From an uncultured Spirochaetaceae bacterium (GTDB lineage: Bacteria > Spirochaetota > Spirochaetia > Treponematales > Treponemataceae): a stretch of 32,668 nucleotides of DNA. The DNA is taken from positions 1 through 32,668 of the forward strand of contig CADCCO010000030.1 of the NCBI GenBank assembly GCA_902799965.1, given 5' to 3'. The notes beneath the pieces are model-generated. The model was not told where the DNA came from. It ran no database searches and was given only the letters and a program-made list of their open reading frames with translations. The position numbers were made by a program, and so were the translations under genes. This document shows positions 23,448 to 30,138 of this stretch, piece after piece (the first letter of the stretch is position 1; every line of letters starts with the position of its first letter).

Positions 23448-23460
23448 GGGAGGCGTTAAA

Positions 23461-25410
23461 ATGAAATTTACTTTTGCAAAAAAAGCGTCATATGCCGCGC
23501 TCGCGTTGTTTTTGGCGCTGGCCCTTTTTTCGTGCGAAAACAGCGTTTCGTCGGTTGACACAATCGAAACGGTCGTTCCTGTCGGCATAGGCAACTATTT
23601 TTTTCCAGACGCGACTTCTGTTTGCGAAACAGAAAAATCCTATGTGTATGGGGAAGACGGCAAAGCTTGCGAGATGCGCGGGGAAGATGGCAAGGCGTCC
23701 TACACAGTAACCACCTGCTATCTTGACGGTTGGGAAGACGTTCCCTTCTTGTCCTTGGAAGACACGGGAAAGATGTTGTCGCTTTTTAACGGCAGGGGCT
23801 GGGCTGTAAGCTATGATTCCGCGGCCGGCGTGTATAAATACAATTACAATCAAGCCAACGCCGCTCGCTGGCCAAGCGATTGGCAGGCGAGCTGGCTTAA
23901 CGACACTTTGTATTTTGACCCCAAAACGCAAACTGTTTATAGCGACGAATTTGTCCGCCTTATAAATGACAAAAAGCTTGTGAACAACGGATATGGCGGC
24001 GATTCAGTCGAAACGTATGAGTCGGCAACGGACGAATTTTGTCCTAAAATCGCTTTTTCACCGACAACTGACCAAATAAAGCAGCCCAAGGAGAAGACTA
24101 CAATTGACTTGGGACGTTACGGCCTAAAGATGTTTGAAATTGGCGGAAAGCTATACATACCATTCCAAGCGCTTTCAACCGTCTTTTTGGAAGCCGTGAA
24201 TTGCGTCTTTAACGGAACGGATTACTATTATTCTCTTGACGCTGGAAATGACAAAAACACCATGCACAAGGCCTTTGAGTCCGGCCGCTCGCCACGCGCG
24301 GTCCGCAGCCGCCTTATGGCGGAATATAGCTACCGCGTTTTGTGCCTTTCTTTTGACGCTAATTATTGCTTAAAGAATCAGCGCGCGCAAATAGGCAAGG
24401 ACAACATAACTCTTTTTAACGACAGCATATTCAAGGCCGGCCTTGGCTATGACTTGCTTTCCACCGACACAGAAACCTACGACAAGGCTCTTGTCCGCTT
24501 TTTGATGGGCTACATTGACGACGGCCACACATCCTACGCCGAGCCTTCTATGTACCAACCCGCCAGCGCCGTAAGCTTTTACTATAATAATTATAGAGTG
24601 GCTGTCGCGGGACCGAGAGACATAGGCCTTAGCAAAACTTACCATGACTTGGCAAACCGACGCAAGAATGCGGGCGGTCTGGGCTCCAATCCCAACAACG
24701 AGCCCTATGACGGCAATGCGAATTGGTGGTGGATTACTGACAGCGGAAAGGACGCGCTGGCGATTTTTGCCTTTGACTCATTTGTTCCAAGCGATAATTT
24801 TACCCCATATAAATTTTTGACAGACGCTTTTTATGACTCCACAAACGGAATACAGACCAAGCATCCCGATATTAAAAATATTGTGATAGACCTTTCTTGC
24901 AACGGCGGCGGCGCCATAAACCAATGCATGGCGGCTTTGTGCTTCTTTGGCGACAATGTTTGCATGCCGCAAAAAAACCACTTGGACAATTCCATCACAA
25001 GGTTTAGGTATGTTGTCAAGGACGGCTCTTCCCTAAAACCAGTTCCCTCCGCCGGCGGCTCGTACAATTTTTACGTCTTGACCAGCGGCTTTTCGTTCTC
25101 TTGCGGAAACTATTTTCCTGCGATTTGCAAGTATCAGTTTGGCATCCCGATTGTGGGCCAGCGAAGCGGCGGCGGAGGCGGCGTTGTCAAGGCTACCCAA
25201 ACCACCGACGGAGCCGTGTTCAATACATCGGCCGCGCGCGAAATGTGCGCCATTGACGCTGGCGGCAACTATGTCAGCATAGACCACGGCGTTCCCGTTG
25301 ACTTGGAAATTCCCTACGAGGCCTTTTACGGCGACTCAACCGGCGGCAATTGTTTGTACTGGGACCTTTACCAGCGCCTAAAGGCCGCCTACCCAGCCAA
25401 TTTTAACTAA
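23461..25410 (+). CDS. S41-family peptidase lipoprotein
   Basis: A 649-residue lipoprotein (lipobox LFSC, Cys25) whose C-terminal third is an S41 (C-terminal-processing/tricorn-type) serine peptidase domain. Visible signatures are GYIDDGHTSY, NIVIDLSCNGGGA (the family's DLRxNGGG) and TSGFSFSCGNYFPAI, which should contain the nucleophilic serine, followed by GIPIVGQRSGGGGG. The N-terminal 300 residues are unfamiliar and include segments resembling copper-amine-oxidase-type protease-associated repeats (TGKMLSLFNGRGWAVSYD; YGLKMFEIGGKLYIPFQALS). A short repeated GEDGKA motif occurs at about residues 63-78, encoded by a 17-bp imperfect repeat. GGGAGG precedes the ATG. It should act in the periplasm, perhaps on envelope proteins such as its barrel-like neighbour; that link is inferred. 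Confidence 0.85.
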   Translation: MKFTFAKKASYAALALFLALALFSCENSVSSVDTIETVVPVGIGNYFFPDATSVCETEKSYVYGEDGKACEMRGEDGKASYTVTTCYLDGWEDVPFLSLEDTGKMLSLFNGRGWAVSYDSAAGVYKYNYNQANAARWPSDWQASWLNDTLYFDPKTQTVYSDEFVRLINDKKLVNNGYGGDSVETYESATDEFCPKIAFSPTTDQIKQPKEKTTIDLGRYGLKMFEIGGKLYIPFQALSTVFLEAVNCVFNGTDYYYSLDAGNDKNTMHKAFESGRSPRAVRSRLMAEYSYRVLCLSFDANYCLKNQRAQIGKDNITLFNDSIFKAGLGYDLLSTDTETYDKALVRFLMGYIDDGHTSYAEPSMYQPASAVSFYYNNYRVAVAGPRDIGLSKTYHDLANRRKNAGGLGSNPNNEPYDGNANWWWITDSGKDALAIFAFDSFVPSDNFTPYKFLTDAFYDSTNGIQTKHPDIKNIVIDLSCNGGGAINQCMAALCFFGDNVCMPQKNHLDNSITRFRYVVKDGSSLKPVPSAGGSYNFYVLTSGFSFSCGNYFPAICKYQFGIPIVGQRSGGGGGVVKATQTTDGAVFNTSAAREMCAIDAGGNYVSIDHGVPVDLEIPYEAFYGDSTGGNCLYWDLYQRLKAAYPANFN

Positions 25411-25434
25411 ACTCCGCCGCTAAAATTCCGACAA
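25408..25434 (+). promoter_or_regulatory. Candidate sigma-28-type promoter of flgB
   Basis: TAAA (25408-25411), 15 bases, then TCCGACAA (25427-25434), which fits TAAA-N15-GCCGATAA at ten of twelve positions. The predicted start is next to the ATG at 25442, and no Shine-Dalgarno site is present. Early rod genes are not always sigma-28 dependent, so this is tentative. Confidence 0.35.
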
Positions 25435-25441
25435 TAATAGT

Positions 25442-25864
25442 ATGAACTCATTCAATCGGTCAATCGACTTGCTTCACAAAGCGCTGGACGTGAACGCCTT
25501 GCGCTATCAAGTGACGGCGAACAACATCGCCAACGCGGAAGTTCCGAACTTCAAGCGTTCCTCCGTGAATTTTGAAAGCGAGCTAAAGCGCGCCTTTGAT
25601 TCCGAGGAAAACGCCCGCAATTCTTTTGACTTGACGCGAACCGACCCCCGCCATTTTTCGATTCACAACGTGATGGACTGGCAGGAAGTCAAGCCGCGCC
25701 GCGTTGTCGACTGGAATTCAACCGAAAACGCCAACGGAAACAGCGTGGACGTAGAGACCGAAGCGATGAACATCATCAAAATTCAGATGCAGTACCGCTT
25801 GCTGAGCCAGCTTGAAAACTTTGAGTTCAACCAAGTCAAGACGGCGATGCAGCCGAACAGGTAG
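25442..25864 (+). CDS. flgB: Flagellar basal-body rod protein FlgB
   Basis: A 140-residue proximal rod protein of the (periplasmic) flagellum. The N-terminal rod motif VTANNIANAEVPNFKRSSVNFESEL and the C-terminal NSVDVETEAMNIIKIQMQYRLLSQ are typical of FlgB. FlgB is exported through the flagellar type III apparatus without a cleaved signal. flgC follows after 87 bases with a hairpin region between. No RBS is evident before the ATG. Confidence 0.96.
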   Translation: MNSFNRSIDLLHKALDVNALRYQVTANNIANAEVPNFKRSSVNFESELKRAFDSEENARNSFDLTRTDPRHFSIHNVMDWQEVKPRRVVDWNSTENANGNSVDVETEAMNIIKIQMQYRLLSQLENFEFNQVKTAMQPNR

Positions 25865-25866
25865 GA

Positions 25867-25921
25867 ACGGTCTTAGGCTTGCGCAAGTCTGACCGTCCTG
25901 GCTAAGAAAGCTTGCGCGGTC
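25867..25921 (+). promoter_or_regulatory. Overlapping hairpins between flgB and flgC
   Basis: ACGGTC (25867-25872) pairs with GACCGT (25891-25896) around an inner AGGCTTGC/GCAAGTCT stem. The same GACCG (25891-25895) can instead pair with CGGTC (25917-25921). The two structures exclude each other. There is no T-run, so an RNA stability or attenuation role is more likely than simple termination. Confidence 0.45.
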
Positions 25922-25951
25922 AGTTATAACTATTTTTGTTAGGAGTGTATT

Positions 25952-26410
25952 ATGGGACTCTTTTCCGCGATTAACATAGCGTCAACCGGACTTAGCGCCG
26001 AGCGGCTTAGAACGGACGTAATCTCGAACAACATCGCCAACGCGTCAACGACCCGCACGCAGGACGGCGGCGCCTTCAAGCGAAGCCGCGTCGTTTTCCA
26101 GCCGGTCGCCGACTCTAATCCCACGTTCCGCACTCCCTACCTTCCGAGCAACTTGGACAACGGACCGGGAAAGGGCGTCAAGGTCCGCGAAATCGTCGTC
26201 GACACAAGCGAAGGAAAACTGGTCTACGACCCCGACCACCCGGACGCAATCAAGACCGGGCCGCGCGCCGGCTACGTCGAATACCCCAACGTCAACATCG
26301 TCAACGAAATGGTCGACTTGATTTCCGCCAGCCGCGCCTACGAGGCCAACACGACCGTAATCGAAGGCTCCAAGGATATGTTCAACTCGGCTCTTGAAAT
26401 AGGACGATAA
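25952..26410 (+). CDS. flgC: Flagellar basal-body rod protein FlgC
   Basis: A 152-residue proximal rod protein. The N-terminal rod motif is LRTDVISNNIANASTTRTQDGGAF and the C-terminal conserved part is GYVEYPNVNIVNEMVDLISASRAYEANTTVIE, both diagnostic of FlgC. Shine-Dalgarno AGGAG lies seven bases before the ATG, in contrast to flgB. fliE begins 29 bases downstream. Confidence 0.97.
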   Translation: MGLFSAINIASTGLSAERLRTDVISNNIANASTTRTQDGGAFKRSRVVFQPVADSNPTFRTPYLPSNLDNGPGKGVKVREIVVDTSEGKLVYDPDHPDAIKTGPRAGYVEYPNVNIVNEMVDLISASRAYEANTTVIEGSKDMFNSALEIGR

Positions 26411-26439
26411 TCGCGCTAATATAGGGGAAGGGTGGAAAT

Positions 26440-26787
26440 ATGAAAATCAACGAAATGCCTGTATTGCAAATGCAAGGCTTTGAAAACATCAAAGACACTA
26501 ATCCTCTTAAGAACGCTCCTCATGTGAACATTCTTTCTTCCGCGGAAGAAAACCAGCGCTTAAAGGAAAAGTCTTTTGGCGAATATTTGTCCGAAGCCTT
26601 TAGCGCGATGAACAAACAGCAAACCGACATGAACGGGCTTACGCGACAGCTCATCACCGACCCCGACAGCGTTGATATCCACGACGTGACGACCGCGATG
26701 GCCAAGGCGCAAATGTCAATGACGCTTGCCAAGACCGTAATAGACCGCGTTGTCAGCGGCTGGAACGAAATCTCAACGACACGCTAA
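26440..26787 (+). CDS. fliE: Flagellar hook-basal body complex protein FliE
   Basis: A 115-residue FliE, the adaptor between the MS ring and the rod. The C-terminal half SVDIHDVTTAMAKAQMSMTLAKTVIDRVVSGWNEI is the family signature. GGTGG precedes the ATG. In T. pallidum and relatives fliF follows fliE, but here the stop overlaps (TAATG) the start of an acyltransferase gene, so the flagellar operon ends or is interrupted at this point. Confidence 0.96.
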   Translation: MKINEMPVLQMQGFENIKDTNPLKNAPHVNILSSAEENQRLKEKSFGEYLSEAFSAMNKQQTDMNGLTRQLITDPDSVDIHDVTTAMAKAQMSMTLAKTVIDRVVSGWNEISTTR

Positions 26788-27599
26788 TGCAAGGGCAAAT
26801 AAACCGGGACGGCGTCTACGTTCCCGACACGGGCTGCGTCTGGCCTCAAAAGCCGGACGAGCCGCTTTTAAAGCCCGCGCATTTGCGGCAAGTGGTCGTG
26901 GACGAATACTATCCTTTCCTCGACAAGTCATTTAAATTCTTTGTTTGTCGGAATTTAATTTACGCCGGCATTTGGGCTTTGGCCTTTCCCTTGCAGCGCT
27001 TGCGTTACGGAATAAAATTCGAGGGTTTGCAAAAACTTCGCGCGAACAAGGCGCTTTTTAAAAACGGCGCGGTGACCGTTTGCAACCATGTTTACCGCTG
27101 GGATTTTTTGGCGGTAGTTCAAGCCGTAAAAAAGCGCCTGTGGTTTCCCGCCCGTGCGGAAAACTTGATGGGCGGCGACGCGGCCCTTATTCGCGCGGTT
27201 GGCGGAATTCCCGTCGCGCGAAATTTTAGCGGAACAAAAAAATTTTACGAGGCCTTTGACGAACTTCACCAAAAGAAAAAGTGGCTGCACGTTTTTCCAG
27301 AAGGCTGCCGCTGGACTTGGTACCAGCCGATCCGCCCCTTTAAGCGCGGCGCCTTTGAGTTTTCCCACCGCTACGGCCTTCCGGTTATTCCGATGGCGAT
27401 TCGCTACCGAAAGCCGGACGCGGTCCGCCGTTTTTTTGGCGTCAAGCATCCTCTTGTAACTCTTGTGATTGGCCGGCCGATAATGCCGGACGCTAGCCTT
27501 TCGTTAAAGCAGGATTCGATAAGGCTCTTGGAAGAAAGCCACAAAATAATTGTCGAGATGGCCGGCATTGTCCAAAACCAATGGCCCGCGTCCTTGTGA
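26787..27599 (+). CDS. PlsC-type 1-acylglycerol-3-phosphate acyltransferase family protein
   Basis: A 270-residue lysophospholipid acyltransferase-fold protein. The catalytic NHX4D motif is CNHVYRWDFL (His101, Asp106), followed by GGIPVARN and the FPEG box VFPEGCRW (170-173). A hydrophobic segment near residues 51-70 suggests inner-membrane association. The likely reaction is transfer of an acyl chain to lysophosphatidate or a related acceptor. The ATG overlaps the fliE stop by one base, an unusual partner for a lipid gene, so its translation should depend on the flagellar message. The next gene converges from the other strand after 37 bases. Confidence 0.85.
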   Translation: MQGQINRDGVYVPDTGCVWPQKPDEPLLKPAHLRQVVVDEYYPFLDKSFKFFVCRNLIYAGIWALAFPLQRLRYGIKFEGLQKLRANKALFKNGAVTVCNHVYRWDFLAVVQAVKKRLWFPARAENLMGGDAALIRAVGGIPVARNFSGTKKFYEAFDELHQKKKWLHVFPEGCRWTWYQPIRPFKRGAFEFSHRYGLPVIPMAIRYRKPDAVRRFFGVKHPLVTLVIGRPIMPDASLSLKQDSIRLLEESHKIIVEMAGIVQNQWPASL

Positions 27600-27636
27600 C
27601 ACAGGCGCCGCGCGCGTTTTGGGCTTTAGAACGCTC
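27600..27636. terminator. Convergent spacer with the TTTTGGGCTT motif
   Basis: This short GC-rich spacer between the convergent acyltransferase and HAD genes contains GCGCCGCGCGCG followed by TTTTGGGCTT (27617-27626). That is the same core as in the spacers at 1351 and 4131. The role in ending transcription is inferred. Confidence 0.35.
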
Positions 27637-28347
27637 TTAGGCTTTGAGCGGCTCTCCGCGCAAAACTGCGTCCGCGAAATCGTTCCAGTCCATAATCGGG
27701 TGGCTAAAATGCAAGACATCCTTTGGCTTTTTTGTCTTTATTTGAACAAAGTCCATTTCGGTAAGGCGCGCGCCCATTCCGTCAGTGTCGTCGCGGTCGC
27801 CTACAACCAGGCAGTCTTTTGGCCGCGCGGACAAGTCGGCGGCTATTTGCAAAAAGGCGCGGGGAGCGGGCTTTAGGCAGCCAAAGTCTTTTGGCGAATA
27901 AAAGCCTGAGCACAAGTCCAGCGCCTCTTGGGGAACGCCGCAGGCCAAAGCCCGCGCCTGAATGCGCTCGTAGTCGGAATACAGAGCGATTTTTTTTCCG
28001 CTCGAAACAAGCGCGGCAAAGACTTCCGCTATTCGTTCGCGCGCCTTAAAGCGCTTTTTTCTAAGAGCTCTTTCTAGGTATTTCAAATATTTTTCTTCGT
28101 ACCAGCGGGCGAAAATTTCCGGGCTTGTTCCCAATAGTTTGGCCGCGCGCTTGCAATATTCGTACTTGAATTTTTGCGGCGTTTCAATGTCGCGGCCCTT
28201 TAGGTTTCGGCGCGTGTCGCGTTCCGCCTTCATGTAAAAGAAACTAAAGGGGCGCGAAAGGATAAGCGCTCTTCCTATGTGAGAATTGTCGTAAAGCGTT
28301 CCGTCAAAGTCAAAGATGACGGCCTTGTAGTCTAAAAAACTTCTCAA
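27637..28347 (-). CDS. HAD-superfamily hydrolase
   Basis: A 236-residue phosphatase-type HAD protein. Motif I is VIFDFDGTLYD (Asp13 nucleophile, Asp15). Motif II is IALYSDYE, with Ser where Thr or Ser is normal. Motif III Lys is in GCLKPAPRAF, and motif IV is LVVGDRDDTDGMGA. A helical cap (about residues 30-110) rich in Arg/Lys lies between motifs I and II, as in subfamily I enzymes. The start is a TTG at 28347, with AAGG at a suitable distance and no better codon before motif I. The gene lies 12 bases after the GH3-type gene and is probably in the same operon. The substrate is unknown. Confidence 0.87.
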   Translation of the reverse strand: MRSFLDYKAVIFDFDGTLYDNSHIGRALILSRPFSFFYMKAERDTRRNLKGRDIETPQKFKYEYCKRAAKLLGTSPEIFARWYEEKYLKYLERALRKKRFKARERIAEVFAALVSSGKKIALYSDYERIQARALACGVPQEALDLCSGFYSPKDFGCLKPAPRAFLQIAADLSARPKDCLVVGDRDDTDGMGARLTEMDFVQIKTKKPKDVLHFSHPIMDWNDFADAVLRGEPLKA

Positions 28348-28359
28348 AACGGGCCTTCG

Positions 28360-30051
28360 CTATTTGGTCAATTTGTCGAACTCGGCTTTTCTCGCGTCGT
28401 CCTGCATCAAAAGGTTCATCTTGAACTGGCCGTCGCGCGCTCCCTTGGCTATCATCGCGGCCTTGTATTTTTCAAATGAATTCTCTACAAGCAAAATTCC
28501 CTTCGGCTCCTTTACGCGGAAGGAGTCGCGCTTGGCCTTGTACTCGACGTTCTCAGCCATAAGCTTTTGGTCGACGGCGGCGGCAAACTTGTCGCAAAGG
28601 TCTTGGCCAACGCTTTGATTTTGGAATTCAAGGTAAATCTTGTAAGCGCTTTCGTTCAAGTCGGCAAAGCCTACAAAGAAATTCACGCTTTCTCCCAATT
28701 CCTTTTCAATTTCCTTTACCGCGTCGATGAACTGCCGCTCGCTCAGTTTTTCGCCGGTCATCGAAACGATTCCGTTTATCTTTTGGATAAAGCGGATTGT
28801 GGGAATCGTCTTGTAGCTGCCTGAACATTCGACCAAGTCGTTCATGTTGTAGCGGTAAAGGCCGCCGAACGTCGTGATGTAAACTATGTAGCGCTTGCCT
28901 TTTTGCAATTGGCTCAACTGCAGAAATTTGGGAGCGGGGTTTTCCATTTCCTCTTCAGCCACAAATTCAAAGTAGTGGTTGTGGGGGAACAAAACGGTGT
29001 CGTCGCCGCCGTCCATAACAAGGCCGGCGCGGCATTCGCTTGAAAAATATCCGAATTCTTGGTCAAGCGTTTGCTCCGGGAAAAAGTCCTTGTACTTGTC
29101 CTTGTAAACGCTTGTGTTTCCGCAATGCCAAGTGGTGAGCGACTGCAAGTTGGGCCAGTAATGCTTGGGCAAAAGGCGGCCGTATTTTTCTTTCAGCGCG
29201 CGAAGCTCGGCGGCGCGGGCCGGGTTTGGCTTGTAGCATTTTTCCAGCGCGGCGCGGTTCTCCGGCTCGATGTTCATCTTGGCGCTCAAGGTTCCATGCT
29301 CGATGTCGTCGATGTAGTCGTCCAAGTATTGGTCGACGTTCTTTTGCAATTCGATGATTGTGGAAGGGTTCGCGGTAATCAAAAGCGAAACGTTCTGCTC
29401 AATGCCGCTTCTCATAAGGGCGTAGTAGCGCGCCGTGTAGTCCTTGATCGCAAAGACTTCGCTTGGAGCGGAGTAGAGGCCCTTGATGAATTCCGGGCAG
29501 TCGCGCTGGGTCACGCCTGAAACCGAGCCGCAAACCGTTCCGTCGGGCGCGTAGCCTTCGATTGACTTTCCAACGATTGAAACGCACTTTCCCCAAAATG
29601 TTTTTGGCCTGTGCATGATGAACGTGTAAAGCCAAAGCTTTGACATTTTGCTGAAAATGTTTTGGTAGTAGGCTTGGGTAATCGGAATCCATTTTGGTTC
29701 CTTTGTGGTTCCGCTTGTGGTGGCGTACATCATCGGCTTTCCGGGGAACAGAATGTTTTCCTCGCCGTTTTTGTGGCGCTCGATGAAGGGGCGCAAGTCC
29801 TCGTAGTCTTGGACGGGAACGTTCTTTTGCCAAAGGCTGAACAATTCGTCCGCGCTTTTGGCTTGCAAGATTTCTGAAAATTTATGGGCTTTTCCCCATT
29901 CGGTGTCTTTTGCGTATTCCAAGATTCCGCGCAAAGTCGCTTCTTCTGTCTTTGCGCAGTTTTTTGCGGCCTTGTCCAATATTTTTTTGTTTTTTCTTCC
30001 TACCCAGCTTAGTGCGAATGTGATTAGCGTCGCGTTCTTTTCTTTCTTCAT
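28360..30051 (-). CDS. GH3-family acyl-adenylating (acyl-amido synthetase-like) enzyme
   Basis: A 563-residue protein of the GH3 family, first known from plant auxin-responsive amido synthetases and scattered in bacteria. The ATP loop is TTSGTTKEPKW (about residues 111-121). Further family signatures are YISSECRA-like FGYFSSECRAG, a GLYRYNMNDLVE segment (the GLYRYRxGD motif) and MTGEKLSERQFIDAV in the hinge to the C-terminal domain. It should adenylate a carboxylate and pass the acyl group to an amine or other acceptor, but the substrate cannot be read here. The ATG at 30051 has GGAG nine bases upstream. It is divergent from a GT-B-like gene and followed by a HAD gene. Confidence 0.88.
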   Translation of the reverse strand: MKKEKNATLITFALSWVGRKNKKILDKAAKNCAKTEEATLRGILEYAKDTEWGKAHKFSEILQAKSADELFSLWQKNVPVQDYEDLRPFIERHKNGEENILFPGKPMMYATTSGTTKEPKWIPITQAYYQNIFSKMSKLWLYTFIMHRPKTFWGKCVSIVGKSIEGYAPDGTVCGSVSGVTQRDCPEFIKGLYSAPSEVFAIKDYTARYYALMRSGIEQNVSLLITANPSTIIELQKNVDQYLDDYIDDIEHGTLSAKMNIEPENRAALEKCYKPNPARAAELRALKEKYGRLLPKHYWPNLQSLTTWHCGNTSVYKDKYKDFFPEQTLDQEFGYFSSECRAGLVMDGGDDTVLFPHNHYFEFVAEEEMENPAPKFLQLSQLQKGKRYIVYITTFGGLYRYNMNDLVECSGSYKTIPTIRFIQKINGIVSMTGEKLSERQFIDAVKEIEKELGESVNFFVGFADLNESAYKIYLEFQNQSVGQDLCDKFAAAVDQKLMAENVEYKAKRDSFRVKEPKGILLVENSFEKYKAAMIAKGARDGQFKMNLLMQDDARKAEFDKLTK

Positions 30052-30080
30052 GCGGAATTCTCCAGTAAAATGTTCTAAAT

Positions 30081-30109
30081 AGTATAATCGCAAAAAAGAA
30101 CCTTGTCAA
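30081..30109 (-). promoter_or_regulatory. Sigma-70 promoter of the GH3-type gene
   Basis: On the minus strand TTGACA (30109-30104), a 17-base spacer and TATACT (30086-30081), leaving a leader of about 24 bases with a Shine-Dalgarno site. Its -35 box overlaps the plus-strand -35 box at 30103-30108. Confidence 0.75.
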
Positions 30110-30131
30110 CTTTTAGAAGTCGTGATATAAT
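30103..30131 (+). promoter_or_regulatory. Sigma-70 promoter of the GT-B-like gene
   Basis: TTGTCA (30103-30108), a 17-base spacer and TATAAT (30126-30131), a near-consensus promoter. The -10 box ends 8 bases before the ATG at 30139, so the transcript is probably leaderless. Confidence 0.75.
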
Positions 30132-30138
30132 AGAAAAG

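Noticed and set aside
23646..23700. Tandem repeat region in the S41 peptidase gene
   Set aside because: Only two imperfect 17-bp units (GEDGKA) occur, too few to call a repeat array; noted in the gene entry only.
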